Assembly (NCBI GenBank): GCA_947497945.1
Contig: CANMIP010000029.1
Location: 22,185 to 86,184 of the forward strand
DNA length: 64,000 nt
DNA from: an uncultured Tropicimonas sp.
GTDB lineage: Bacteria > Pseudomonadota > Alphaproteobacteria > Rhodobacterales > Rhodobacteraceae
Direction of reading: 5' to 3'
Shown here: piece by piece, positions 8,667-17,304 of the stretch
How positions within the stretch are numbered: position 1 is the stretch's first letter
Layout: every line of letters begins with the position of its first letter
Notes under the pieces: generated by a model
Told to the model about the DNA's origin: nothing
The model's database searches: none
The model's input: only the letters and a program-made list of their open reading frames with translations
Translations under genes and position numbers: made by a program

Positions 8667-10247
8667 TCAGGCGAAGGACCAGCGCTCCATCCAGCGCTCG
8701 CCGTCCTGGTCGAAGTTCGACGCCATGTCGCCATAGGAGACCTTGTCGCTGGTGGCGAAGACGAAATTGGCGAACATCGGCAGGACCGTGCCGCCATCCG
8801 TCGAGACGAGTTGCTGCATCTCGTAATACATCTCGCGCCGCTTTGCCTCGTCCAGCTCGGCCCGCGCCATGACGAGCAGCTCGTCGAACCGGGCGTTCTT
8901 CCAGTAGCTGTCATTCCAGTCGGCGCCACCGGCGAAGGCGGTGGTGAAGATCTGGTCCTCGGTCGGACGGCCACCCCAGTAGACGGCGCAGAACTCGTGC
9001 TTGAGCCAGACATCGGACCAGTAGCCGTCATTCGGCACCCGGTTGACGTCGATCGTGATGCCCGCCTTGGAGGCGGAGTTCTGGTAGAGCACTGCTGCGT
9101 CCACGGCGCCGGGGAAGGCGGCATCGGCGGCGGAGAGCTTGATGTTCATCCCGTCGAGCCCGGCCTCCTTGAGGTAGAACTTCGCCTTGTCCGGATCATA
9201 GGGCGTCTGGGCGAGATCGGGGTCGTGGAAGCGATAGCTCGGGCCGATCGGCTGGTCCTTGCCCACGGTGCCGTGGCCGAAGAGGATCTTGTCCACGAGC
9301 TCCTGCCGGTCGATCGCGTGCTTGAGCGCCAGGCGCACATTGGCATTGTCGACCGGGGCCAAGTCCGCCCGCGCGGCGAAGCTGTAATATTGCGGGCCGG
9401 CGATCGAATGGATGGCGACGCCGGGCTTGCGGCCCAAAAGGCCGACGGTCTTGAGGTCCAGCTTGTCGATCACGTCGACATCGCCGGAGATCAGCGCCGT
9501 GGTGCGGGCGTTCAGGTCGAGGATCGACAGCATCTCGACGGCGTCGAAGAAGCCCCGGTCCTGGTCCCAGTCATTCTCGAACCGCTCGAAGCGGGCAACC
9601 ACGCCGGGGTCGAACTCGACCAGCTTGTAGGCGCCGCAGCCATCGCCGGAGCGCCAGTCGATGCTGCCTTCACCGTCGGAGGGGCAGATCGCCATGTGGT
9701 AATCGGTGAAGACGAAGGGGAAGTCCGCGCTGCCGGTTTCCAGCTCGAAGACCACCGTGTCCTCGCCCTCCTTGGAGATGCTGACAATCGGCGCAACGAG
9801 CGGCTTGGCCACCGACTTGGAATCCTCGCCACGGTGATAGTCGACCGAGGCAATGACATCGTCGAGAGTCACCGGTTTGCCGGAATGGAAGGTCATGCCC
9901 TGGCGTATCTTGAAGCGCCAGACCTTGGCGTCGGGGCTGGCTTCCCAGCTCTCCGCGACTTCGGGCTGGAGCGAGCCGTCGACGCCGACCTTGGTCAGGA
10001 AACCGTTCATCCCGAAGGTCAGTGCCACGGTGAAACCGTTGGTCCAGGTTGCGGGATCGAGCGTGTCGCCGGTATTGCCGTGGCCCTTGGCGGCGCGGAT
10101 GGTTCCGCCGCGCTTGGGCTGGGCAAGCGCCGGACGGGTGCTCAGCAACGTCCCCGCTGAAACCAGTCCGGCAGCGGCGGCGGTGGTACCAAGAAAGGCG
10201 CGGCGTGTCGGTCGCGCGAAGGACGGAGTCTTGCTTTTGTAGCTCAT
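8667..10247 (-). CDS. ABC transporter family 5 substrate-binding protein, Tat-exported (copy 1)
   Basis: A 526-residue periplasmic binding protein of the peptide/nickel/opine family (SBP_bac_5). A Tat signal is at 11-35 (twin Arg15-Arg16 in PTRRAFLG, then an Ala-rich stretch ending in ALAQ). The mature protein starts PKRGGTIRAA and keeps the family signatures VAESWEASPDAKVWRFKIR and VRLALKHAIDRQELVDKILFG. It is clearly a paralogue of the gene at 10618-12201, with the same signal peptide and similar flanks. It has no permease of its own and should feed the permeases at 17305-19336. Start at 10247 sits after GGGAAGT. Confidence 0.9.
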   Translation of the reverse strand: MSYKSKTPSFARPTRRAFLGTTAAAAGLVSAGTLLSTRPALAQPKRGGTIRAAKGHGNTGDTLDPATWTNGFTVALTFGMNGFLTKVGVDGSLQPEVAESWEASPDAKVWRFKIRQGMTFHSGKPVTLDDVIASVDYHRGEDSKSVAKPLVAPIVSISKEGEDTVVFELETGSADFPFVFTDYHMAICPSDGEGSIDWRSGDGCGAYKLVEFDPGVVARFERFENDWDQDRGFFDAVEMLSILDLNARTTALISGDVDVIDKLDLKTVGLLGRKPGVAIHSIAGPQYYSFAARADLAPVDNANVRLALKHAIDRQELVDKILFGHGTVGKDQPIGPSYRFHDPDLAQTPYDPDKAKFYLKEAGLDGMNIKLSAADAAFPGAVDAAVLYQNSASKAGITIDVNRVPNDGYWSDVWLKHEFCAVYWGGRPTEDQIFTTAFAGGADWNDSYWKNARFDELLVMARAELDEAKRREMYYEMQQLVSTDGGTVLPMFANFVFATSDKVSYGDMASNFDQDGERWMERWSFA

Positions 10248-10292
10248 ACTTCCCTGTCTTTTTTGCTTGCCGGCGCAATAAGCGGACCCGGC

Positions 10293-10320
10293 GTTGTCGA
10301 TTTTCGACACTATGTGTCGG
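10293..10320 (-). promoter_or_regulatory. Nested palindromes with TGTCG/CGACA half-sites upstream of binding protein copy 1
   Basis: Two overlapping inverted repeats are visible: TGTCGATTTTCGACA (10295-10309) and CGACACTATGTGTCG (10305-10319). The centre of the second lies 65 bp before the start codon at 10247. The equivalent element before copy 2 has nearly the same sequence and distance. It is a candidate activator or repressor site; the regulator is not identified. Confidence 0.55.
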
Positions 10321-10579
10321 TTTTGGACAGTAGGCGCTGCGCCTTCGAAAGGGAAGCCCGAGCTCGTGCCGAGCGAGCTTGACCCGTCAGCCGAATGCCG
10401 TCTCCCGCCGCATGGCCGTCCCACGCCCTTCGACGCTGTGCTGGCATCCGAGCGGGGGTCGTGGTCACGGCCTGACGATCGGGGAAAGTGGCGTGCCTGA
10501 CGGATCGCGGAGGCGGGTTTCTGTGCCGCGCGCCAGCGACCGGGATGGGCGCGATTGCGGCGGGGATTCCCGGGCAAGA

Positions 10580-10608
10580 GGCGCGCCGCCAGCGAGGGAC
10601 GGCGCGCC
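10580..10608 (-). terminator. GC-rich hairpin after the second family 5 binding-protein gene
   Basis: Arms GGCGCGCCG (10580-10588) and CGGCGCGCC (10600-10608) start ten bases past the stop codon at 10618. The arms are identical to those of the hairpin after copy 1. A short TCTTG follows on the minus strand. Confidence 0.5.
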
Positions 10609-10617
10609 CGGGGGCTA

Positions 10618-12201
10618 TCAGGCGAAGGACCAGCGCTCCCACCAGCGGTGGCCGTCCTTGTCCCAATGCGAGGACAGCTGGTCGCCGCCAGTATCGACAC
10701 CGGGCCCGGTGGCGAAGACGTAATTGGCGAACATCGGGATGATCGCGCCGCCATCCTCGTTCAGCAGCAGCTGCATCTCGTAATACATCGCGCGGCGCTT
10801 GTCCTCGTCGAGCTCGGCGCGGGCGGCCAGCAGCAGCTCGTTGAACCGGGGATTCTCCCAGAACGTGTCGTTCCAGGCGGCGCCGGCGGCGTAAGCGGTG
10901 GTGAACATCGCGTCTTCCGTCGGTCGTCCGCCCCAATAGACCGCGCTGAACGGGTGCTGCATCCAGACATCCGACCAATAGCCGTCATTCGGGACCCGCT
11001 TGACGTCGATGGTGATGCCGGCGGCGGCGGCCGAGTTTTGGAACAGGATCGCCGCGTCCACGGCGCCGCCAAAGGCGGCATCGGCGGCCGAAAGCTCGAC
11101 ATTCAGGCTGTCGAGCCCGGCTTCCTTCAGGTGGAACCTTGCCTTGTCGGGGTCGTATTCCGTCTGCGCCATCTCGCTGTTGAAGAATTGCTGGCCGCGG
11201 CCGATCGGGTGGTCATTGCCGACCGAACCATAGCCGAACAGGATCTTGTCGACCATTTCCTGGCGGTTGATGCCGAATTTGAGGGCGCGGCGGACATGGT
11301 TGTCCGTGAACGGATCCTTGTTGACCGACATCGCGAAAGTGTAATGCTGGTTGCCCGCCACCGAGTGGATGTTGATCTTCGGGTCCCGGGTCAGCAGGCC
11401 GACCGTCTTCAGGTCGATCCGGTCGATCATGTTCACGTCGCCGGAAACAAGCGCCGTGGTGCGCGCATTGGGGTCGAGAATGGCGAGAACTTCGATCTCG
11501 TCGAAATAGCCGCGCTCGGAATCCCAGTCGTTCTCGTTCTTGACCACCTTGACGCGCACGCCGGGTTCGAAATCGACGATCTTGTAGGGGCCGCAGCCAT
11601 CGCCGGCGCGCCAGTCGATCCCGTCCTCGCCGCCCGCGGGCATGACCGGCAGGTGGTAATCGGTGAAGGTGAAGGGGAAATCGGCGCTGCCGGCGGAGAG
11701 CTTGAAGACGACCGTATCGCCGTCGACCATGATCTCCTCGATCGGGTCGACCAACGGTTTTGCCGCCGAGGTGGAGCCTTCGCCGCGGTGGAAATTGATC
11801 GAGGCCGCAACGTCCTCGCCGGTGACCGGCTTGCCGGAATGGAAGGTCACGCCCTGGCGTATCCTGAACCGCCACTCGGTCGCGTCCGGGGTTGCTTCCC
11901 AGCTCTCGGCGATCTGCGGCTCCAGCGAACCGTCACGGCGCACGCCGGTCAGGTAGCCGCAATAGCCGTAGCCGAGGCTGATCATGAAATCGCCGTCCCA
12001 GGTGCCGGGATTCATGGTGTCGGTGGTGGAGCCATGTCCCATCGCGGCGCGGAACGAGCCGCCGCGCTTGGGCTGGGCATGCGCCGGACGCAGGCCGAGC
12101 AAGGTGCCGGTCGAGACGAGACCGGCAGCGGCGGCCGTGGTGCCGAGAAAGGCGCGGCGGGTCGGCCGCATGACGGACGAGCTCTTGTTGGTGTTCTTCA
12201 T
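10618..12201 (-). CDS. ABC transporter family 5 substrate-binding protein, Tat-exported (copy 2)
   Basis: A 527-residue SBP_bac_5 protein with a Tat signal (Arg15-Arg16 in PTRRAFLG, Ala-rich region, ending HAQ) and a mature start PKRGGSFRAA. Family blocks IAESWEATPDATEWRFRIRQG, VRRALKFGINRQEMVDKILFG and VYWGGRPTEDAMFTTAYA are intact. It matches copy 1 over its whole length, and the Tat segments are almost identical. It lies downstream of the DddP-like gene on the same strand but has its own promoter region with the TGTCG palindrome. The likely ligand is a small cationic or zwitterionic solute; that is inference from the MttB/DddP-like neighbours. Confidence 0.9.
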   Translation of the reverse strand: MKNTNKSSSVMRPTRRAFLGTTAAAAGLVSTGTLLGLRPAHAQPKRGGSFRAAMGHGSTTDTMNPGTWDGDFMISLGYGYCGYLTGVRRDGSLEPQIAESWEATPDATEWRFRIRQGVTFHSGKPVTGEDVAASINFHRGEGSTSAAKPLVDPIEEIMVDGDTVVFKLSAGSADFPFTFTDYHLPVMPAGGEDGIDWRAGDGCGPYKIVDFEPGVRVKVVKNENDWDSERGYFDEIEVLAILDPNARTTALVSGDVNMIDRIDLKTVGLLTRDPKINIHSVAGNQHYTFAMSVNKDPFTDNHVRRALKFGINRQEMVDKILFGYGSVGNDHPIGRGQQFFNSEMAQTEYDPDKARFHLKEAGLDSLNVELSAADAAFGGAVDAAILFQNSAAAAGITIDVKRVPNDGYWSDVWMQHPFSAVYWGGRPTEDAMFTTAYAAGAAWNDTFWENPRFNELLLAARAELDEDKRRAMYYEMQLLLNEDGGAIIPMFANYVFATGPGVDTGGDQLSSHWDKDGHRWWERWSFA

Positions 12202-12244
12202 TTTTCCCTGTCTGTTTTTAGTGCCAGTATTGAGATGGTCTGGC

Positions 12245-12273
12245 GTTGTCGATTTTGTGACACGATGTGTCGG
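12245..12273 (-). promoter_or_regulatory. TGTCG/GACAC palindrome upstream of binding protein copy 2
   Basis: GACAC-GAT-GTGTC (12259-12271) is preceded by TTGTCGATTTT. Its centre lies about 64 bp before the start at 12201. GGGAAG follows the GTGTCGG element after exactly 30 bases, the same spacing as at copy 1. The shared architecture suggests a common regulator or shared ancestry of the duplicated promoter. Confidence 0.55.
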
Positions 12274-12331
12274 TTATTGACCTTGGGCGAAGCACTCCCG
12301 AAAGGGAAGGTTGACGTAGGTCCCGCCACGG

Positions 12332-13591
12332 TCACTGCAGCAACGCCGTTTCGAACGGAAATTGCGACAGCAGCTCTGTCCCGGTTTCGGTGATCAGGAG
12401 CTGTTGCTCCAGTTTCACCCCTTCACCGCCGCCCTCCGCGCCGATGAAGCTTTCGACGCAGAGCGTCATGCCGGGCAGGATCTCGCCATCATAGCCGGCA
12501 TCGGGGAAATCGCCGTGATGGTAGAGATAGGGGTACTCGCCGCTCATCCCGCAGCCATGGGCCGAGAGATAGTAGCGGTTGGTGTAGTATTCCTCCGGGA
12601 TGTCCCAGGCCGCGTCGGCATAGTCGCGAAAGGACATGCCGGGGCGCAGGATCGACATGTTGTGGCTCACCTGCTCATGGGCGGTCCTGTAGAGCCTGCG
12701 CTGTGTATCGCTCGGCGTGTCCGGGCCGGAATGGAAGCTGCGGGAGAAATCGGCGTAATAGCCGTGGCAGCCGACCACATCCGTGTCCAGCGCGATGATC
12801 TGGTTCGGTCCGATCACGTTGGGGCCGGCCTCCTGGAACCAGGGGTTGGTGCGGGGGCCGGCATTGAGCAGGCGGGTTTCGATATAGTCGCCATTGCGGG
12901 CGATGATCGCGCCATGCAGCACCGACCAGAGCTCGGCCTCGGTCAGGCCGGGGCGGATGGCGGCGCGCAGCTCGGCTACGCCGTGCTCGGTGGCGCGCAG
13001 CGAGGCGCGCACGCATTTCATCTCTTCGTCCGACTTGATCGCGCGGGCCATCTCGACCGGTTCCTGCGCGTCGACGATCCGCAGCCCGCTTTCCGCCAGC
13101 GCGATGGCGGTGCCGGCATTCAGGCGCTCCAGCCCGACCGTGGCCGTGCCGCGCCCGAGCAACTCGGCCAACAGGTCGGCCATCTCCCGCGCCCAGGCGC
13201 GTTCGCGCGCGGCGTTGTCGGGGCCGGCGGCGACGAAGCTCGCGGTCTTCGCGGGCCGGACCTCGTCCACGGTCTCGTAGCCCGCGCCAAGATGTTCGGC
13301 GCCGGTGAACTCGAACAGGATGGAGCGGTCCGCCGTCAGCAGCAGGTAGCGCGAGGGGGCGTTGCGCGCGGTGAAGACCTGCATGTTCCGGGTGCCGGTG
13401 GCGTAGCGGATATTGATCGCGTCCGACAGGATCAGCGCATCGATGCCGCGCGCGGACATCTCGGACCTGACGCGGCCTTGTCGGTAGAGCCGCACCGCCG
13501 CGAGGTCGATCCCTTCGTTCTCGGGCGCCCGGTCGAGCAGGGCGATATCATGCAGGCCGGATCGCTCCGCATGCCAGTCCAGCACCGTCAT
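12332..13591 (-). CDS. M24 family metallohydrolase, DddP (DMSP lyase)-like
   Basis: This 419-residue M24-fold protein resembles DddP more than aminopeptidase P. Landmarks known from DddP are conserved: IRYATGTRNMQ near the N-terminus, ETRLLNAGPRTNPWFQE, and six metal ligands (two Asp in LDTDVVG, Asp in YADFSRSF, His in SAHGCGM, Glu in LCVESFIG, Glu in KLEQQLLI). DddP cleaves DMSP to acrylate and dimethyl sulfide. The start at 13591 has GGAG six bases upstream; an in-frame ATG at 13663 has no good ribosome site. It follows the MttB-family gene in the same operon. A different C-N or C-S cleaving role on a methylated solute is possible, so DMSP lyase activity is only suggested. Confidence 0.75.
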   Translation of the reverse strand: MTVLDWHAERSGLHDIALLDRAPENEGIDLAAVRLYRQGRVRSEMSARGIDALILSDAINIRYATGTRNMQVFTARNAPSRYLLLTADRSILFEFTGAEHLGAGYETVDEVRPAKTASFVAAGPDNAARERAWAREMADLLAELLGRGTATVGLERLNAGTAIALAESGLRIVDAQEPVEMARAIKSDEEMKCVRASLRATEHGVAELRAAIRPGLTEAELWSVLHGAIIARNGDYIETRLLNAGPRTNPWFQEAGPNVIGPNQIIALDTDVVGCHGYYADFSRSFHSGPDTPSDTQRRLYRTAHEQVSHNMSILRPGMSFRDYADAAWDIPEEYYTNRYYLSAHGCGMSGEYPYLYHHGDFPDAGYDGEILPGMTLCVESFIGAEGGGEGVKLEQQLLITETGTELLSQFPFETALLQ

Positions 13592-13685
13592 CCATGTCTC
13601 CGCGTCGTTCCTTCGGACCAGAGTGTTGGCTGTTCGGGGCCAGGGATTGCCCGTTTGCGACATTCCGTGACGAGGATGCGAAGTC

Positions 13686-15242
13686 TCAGAAGGTCTGGTT
13701 GAGGGCCGCCTCTGCCGGAATCTCGCGCTCGCGCCGGGCGATGTAATCGCGCAGCGCGTCGTCCAGGCCGGGGTCGAGCGCCGGTTCGATATAGGCCTCG
13801 AGCAGGCCGTTTGCCTTTGTCAGCGCGCGTTCGGTGATCTCGGCCGCGCCCTCGGCCTGCCATTGCTCGATGGAGTTGTTGTCGAACATCTCCGGCAGGA
13901 AGAAGGCGCGCTGGAAGTTTTCCTGCGTGTGCGGGTGGCCGAGGTAATGCCCGCCGGGGCCGATGTCGCGGATAGCCGCCAGCCCGGCCTGGAAGTCGTC
14001 CCAGCGGATGCCCTCGGCCATCCGGTATGCCATGGCGCATTGCTCGGCATCGACGATGAACTTGGCCACCGAGCAATGCATGCCCGCCTCGTTCCAGCCC
14101 GCCGAATGCCAGATGTAATTGGCGCCCGCATGCATCACCGCCGAAAGCGTCGAGGCGCTCTCGTAGCCGGCCTGGGCGTCGAAGGTCTTGGCGCCGCCGA
14201 GGTTGCTGGAGCTCCGCCAAGGCACGCCGTAATGCCGCGCCATCTGGCCGATCATGAAATTCATCAGGCTGATCTCGGGCGTGCCGGCCATCGGCGCGCC
14301 GGATCGCATCGAGACGGTTGAGAGATAGTGGCCGTAGATCGCCGGGCAGCCCTTGCGGATGACCTGCGTATAGGCCAGCGCGGAGAGCGCCTCGGCATTG
14401 AGCTGCGCGACAGTGGGGGCGACGGAGGACGGCGTGTTGGCACCGCCCAGCACGAAGGGCGAACAGAGCACCGGCTGGTTGCGCCGGCAGAAGGCGCGCA
14501 TGGCGCCGAGCATGGTCTCGTCCCAGACCAGCGGCGAGTTGCCATTGCAATTGCCGGTGGTGACGGGATGGGTCTCAAGGAACTCCTCGCCGAAGAGGAT
14601 TGCGCACATCTCCATCACGTCTTCGGCGTTTTTCGGACTGGTGGTCATGCCCATGAAGGTCTTGTCGGAGTATTTCATCGAGGAATAGGTGATGCGCAGA
14701 TGCCGGTGGCTGATCGGATGATCGCAGGGCTCGACGATGTGATGCGCGCTCGAATGCAGCGCCGGCGACATCTGCGCCAGCTTGTGGAACATCGCCAGGT
14801 CGTCGAGTGTCGGGATGCGGCGGGTGTCGTCGAGATCGCGCAGGAAGGGCGCGCCGGTCATCGGCACGAAGATCGAATGCCGCCCGCCCAGCCGCAGGGT
14901 GTGGGACCGGTTGCGCGCGACATAGGTGAAGTCCGACGGGATCGTCGCGATCAGCTCGCGCACAAGCCCGCGATCGAGGTGGACCCGCTCGCCGCGGACA
15001 TCTGCCCCCGCCCGGCGCCAGTCCGCCAACGCGATCTCGTCGCGGAAGACCACGCCGACCTCTTCCAGGATCGCCATCGAGGCATCGTCTATTTGCGACA
15101 CCTCTTCGCCGGTCATCGGCTCGCAAAGGGGCAGGCGGTTTTTCAGGCCGGGGAGCATCTCCAGGTCGGGCCGGGCGCGGCGGGCCCGGCGCGCGGCGCG
15201 GCCACCCGCGCGGCCCCGCTGGGGAATCGTCTCTGCCTTCAT
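13686..15242 (-). CDS. Trimethylamine methyltransferase (MttB) family protein, non-pyrrolysine
   Basis: A 518-residue TIM-barrel methyltransferase of the MttB superfamily. The frame has no internal amber codon, so it belongs to the non-pyrrolysine group (MtgB-like), whose members demethylate glycine betaine, proline betaine, carnitine or related quaternary amines onto a corrinoid protein. Conserved blocks include VTTGNCNGNSPLVWDETML, PSSVAPTVAQLNAEALSAL and NFMIGQMARHYGVPWRSSSN. No corrinoid protein or corrinoid methyltransferase partner is encoded nearby, as is usual for aerobic alphaproteobacterial relatives of unknown reaction. It is the first gene of a minus-strand operon with the DddP-like gene and is divergent from the third binding protein. 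GAGAGG precedes the start. Confidence 0.88.
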   Translation of the reverse strand: MKAETIPQRGRAGGRAARRARRARPDLEMLPGLKNRLPLCEPMTGEEVSQIDDASMAILEEVGVVFRDEIALADWRRAGADVRGERVHLDRGLVRELIATIPSDFTYVARNRSHTLRLGGRHSIFVPMTGAPFLRDLDDTRRIPTLDDLAMFHKLAQMSPALHSSAHHIVEPCDHPISHRHLRITYSSMKYSDKTFMGMTTSPKNAEDVMEMCAILFGEEFLETHPVTTGNCNGNSPLVWDETMLGAMRAFCRRNQPVLCSPFVLGGANTPSSVAPTVAQLNAEALSALAYTQVIRKGCPAIYGHYLSTVSMRSGAPMAGTPEISLMNFMIGQMARHYGVPWRSSSNLGGAKTFDAQAGYESASTLSAVMHAGANYIWHSAGWNEAGMHCSVAKFIVDAEQCAMAYRMAEGIRWDDFQAGLAAIRDIGPGGHYLGHPHTQENFQRAFFLPEMFDNNSIEQWQAEGAAEITERALTKANGLLEAYIEPALDPGLDDALRDYIARREREIPAEAALNQTF

Positions 15243-15277
15243 GGTCGGGCCTCTCTAAACTGCTGTTTTTTTAGCAT

Positions 15278-15336
15278 TGTCGCGAAAGCAAACGTCCGAC
15301 ATCGCAGAATGCGAAGCGATCCGACAATTACCGACA
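15278..15336. promoter_or_regulatory. Cluster of TTGTCG/CCGACA half-sites in the mttB-sbp3 divergent promoter
   Basis: TTGTCG (15278-15283) and three CCGACA copies (15296-15301, 15321-15326, 15331-15336) lie in the 274-bp divergent region, followed by the palindrome TTCCCTAGGGGAA (15343-15355). The same half-site builds the palindromes before the two other binding-protein genes, so all these promoters may answer to one regulator. Confidence 0.5.
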
Positions 15337-15516
15337 TGCGCTTTCCCTAGGGGAAGGTTAATAATCTCCCCAGCCGGGGTGGAACTCACGGCCAGTTCGT
15401 GTTTGGGTAATGGCATGTCGTTTTTGAGCAATCTCTCCAAGCCTTCGCAGGAAACGCTCGAAGACCAACGGCGCAGCAACGACGCCGGCTGACACAATAT
15501 CCAACAGGAGACGATA

Positions 15517-17124
15517 ATGCCGAAGAAGGACAAGATCCTGATAGACAGAATTGCCGATGCCGCCCGCACCGGCCGAATTTCGCGTCGGGATTTCCTCAAC
15601 ACCTCGATTGCCGCCGGCCTGACAGCAACCACGGCCACCGGTTTGTGGACCACGAAAGCGGCCGCGCAGCCCAAATCCGGCGGAACCTTCCGCTGGGGCC
15701 TGCATGACGGCAACACCTCGGACAACCATGATCCGGGCACCTATGTTTCGCGGCAGATGATCTATCTCGCCCATACCCATCGTTCCTACCTGACGATGAT
15801 CATGGGTGACGGCTCGCTCGGCCCGGACATCGCCGATAGCTGGGAAGCCTCCGCCGACGCCTCCGAGTGGACTTTCAAGATCACCGAGAATGCCTCTTTC
15901 CACAGCGGCAAGAAGGTCACGGCCGATGACGTCATCGCCTCGCTGAACCACCATCGCGGCGACGCCTCGACCTCGGCAGCCAAGGCGCTGCTGGCCGATG
16001 TCGTCGACATCACCAAGGATGGCGACTACACGGTCAAGATCGCCCTGACGGGCGGCAATGCCGACCTGCCCTGGCTGATGACCGACTACCACTTCGCCAT
16101 CTGCCCGGCCAATGAGGACGGCACGATCGAGTGGAAATCCGGCGACGGTACCGGCCCCTACAAGATCGATGGCGGCGAGTTCGGCGTGTCCTGGCAGCTG
16201 AGCCGCCACGATGGCTGGCACCGCGAGGGCGCGTATTTCGACAAGGTCGAGATCCTCGTGCTCAACGATCCCAACGCCCGCCAGACCGCGCTGGTCACCG
16301 GCGATGTCGACGCGGTCTCGATCATCGAACTCAAGACGATGTCGCTGCTGCAGCGGGATCCGAAGGTCAATATCCACAACATCCCCTCGGCCGGTGCCAT
16401 CACCATGCCGATGCATTGCAACAAGGCGCCCTTCGACAATCCGGACGTCCGCAACGCGATGAAGCTGGCGATGAACCGCGACGAGATCATCGACAAGATT
16501 GCCTTCGGCGCGGCCACCAAGGGCAATGATTTCCACCATTCGCCGGCCCAGCCCTACTGGCCCGAGGATATCCCGCAGCGCGAATATGATCCCGACCAGG
16601 CGAAGTCGCTGCTGAAGAAGGCCGGTGCCGAGGGGCTGAAGGTCAGCCTGAGCGTGGCCGACAGCGTCTATGCCGGCGCGGTCGACATGTGCGTGCTCTA
16701 TGCCGAACAAGCCAAGGCGGCCGGGATCACGGTCGATGTCGTGCGGGAGCCCAACGACGGCTACTATTCCGATGTCTGGCTCAAGAAGCCGTTCAGCCTT
16801 GTCTCCTGGGGCGCTCGCCCGACGCCGGACGTGATGTACACGCTGGCCTACAAGTCGGACGCGGCCTGGAACGAGAGCTACTGGGTCAATGACCGCTTCA
16901 ACGAGTTGCTGATCATGGGCAAGGCGGAGCTCGACGACGCCAAGCGTGCCGAGATCTATCGCGAGATGGGCATGCTGGCGCGCGACGATGGCGGCACCAT
17001 CATCCCGTTCTTCAACAACTTCGTCTATGCCAGCCGCTCGACGATCGGCACGCCCGACCAGATGGCGGCGAGCTGGGAATGCGACGGCGCGCGGGCGGCG
17101 AGCCGCTGGTGGTTCACCGGCTGA
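15517..17124 (+). CDS. ABC transporter family 5 substrate-binding protein, Tat-exported (third, divergent copy)
   Basis: A 535-residue SBP_bac_5 protein with a Tat signal (Arg23-Arg24 in ISRRDFLNTS, Ala/Thr-rich core, end AAAQ). The mature part starts PKSGGTFRWGLHDGN. It shares the family blocks IADSWEASADASEWTFKI and VRNAMKLAMNRDEIIDKIAFG with the two minus-strand paralogues but is more distant from them than they are from each other. It lies directly upstream of the two permeases and the fused ATPase and is therefore the cognate binding protein of this importer. Confidence 0.92.
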   Translation: MPKKDKILIDRIADAARTGRISRRDFLNTSIAAGLTATTATGLWTTKAAAQPKSGGTFRWGLHDGNTSDNHDPGTYVSRQMIYLAHTHRSYLTMIMGDGSLGPDIADSWEASADASEWTFKITENASFHSGKKVTADDVIASLNHHRGDASTSAAKALLADVVDITKDGDYTVKIALTGGNADLPWLMTDYHFAICPANEDGTIEWKSGDGTGPYKIDGGEFGVSWQLSRHDGWHREGAYFDKVEILVLNDPNARQTALVTGDVDAVSIIELKTMSLLQRDPKVNIHNIPSAGAITMPMHCNKAPFDNPDVRNAMKLAMNRDEIIDKIAFGAATKGNDFHHSPAQPYWPEDIPQREYDPDQAKSLLKKAGAEGLKVSLSVADSVYAGAVDMCVLYAEQAKAAGITVDVVREPNDGYYSDVWLKKPFSLVSWGARPTPDVMYTLAYKSDAAWNESYWVNDRFNELLIMGKAELDDAKRAEIYREMGMLARDDGGTIIPFFNNFVYASRSTIGTPDQMAASWECDGARAASRWWFTG

Positions 17125-17304
17125 CCTGAAGGATCCGGGCTCCGGCGCATCCGCGCCGGAGCTCTTCGTTCCGGCGGCACTGCGCGACCGAGCTCAAAGC
17201 CATGCCCCGGACGGCGCCTCTCCCGCAAGGCGAGGGCAGCGCCATGAACGCTACAGAAACGCGCATCCGGCAGCCGGTCGTCATGCGGAGCTTCGGAGGG
17301 ACAT

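Larger units (their letters stand above)
10248..10617. other. Intergenic region between the two duplicated binding-protein genes
   Basis: No gene seen in these 370 bases. The right part carries the upstream gene's hairpin (10580-10608); the left part carries the promoter region of copy 1, with the TGTCG palindrome at 10293-10320 and a GGGAAG element at 10351-10356. The middle (about 10380-10570) shows nothing I can support. Confidence 0.6.

Noticed and set aside
13686..15242. Possible pyrrolysine-type MttB
   Set aside because: The frame has no internal TAG, and no pyl genes are present; it is the non-pyrrolysine class.
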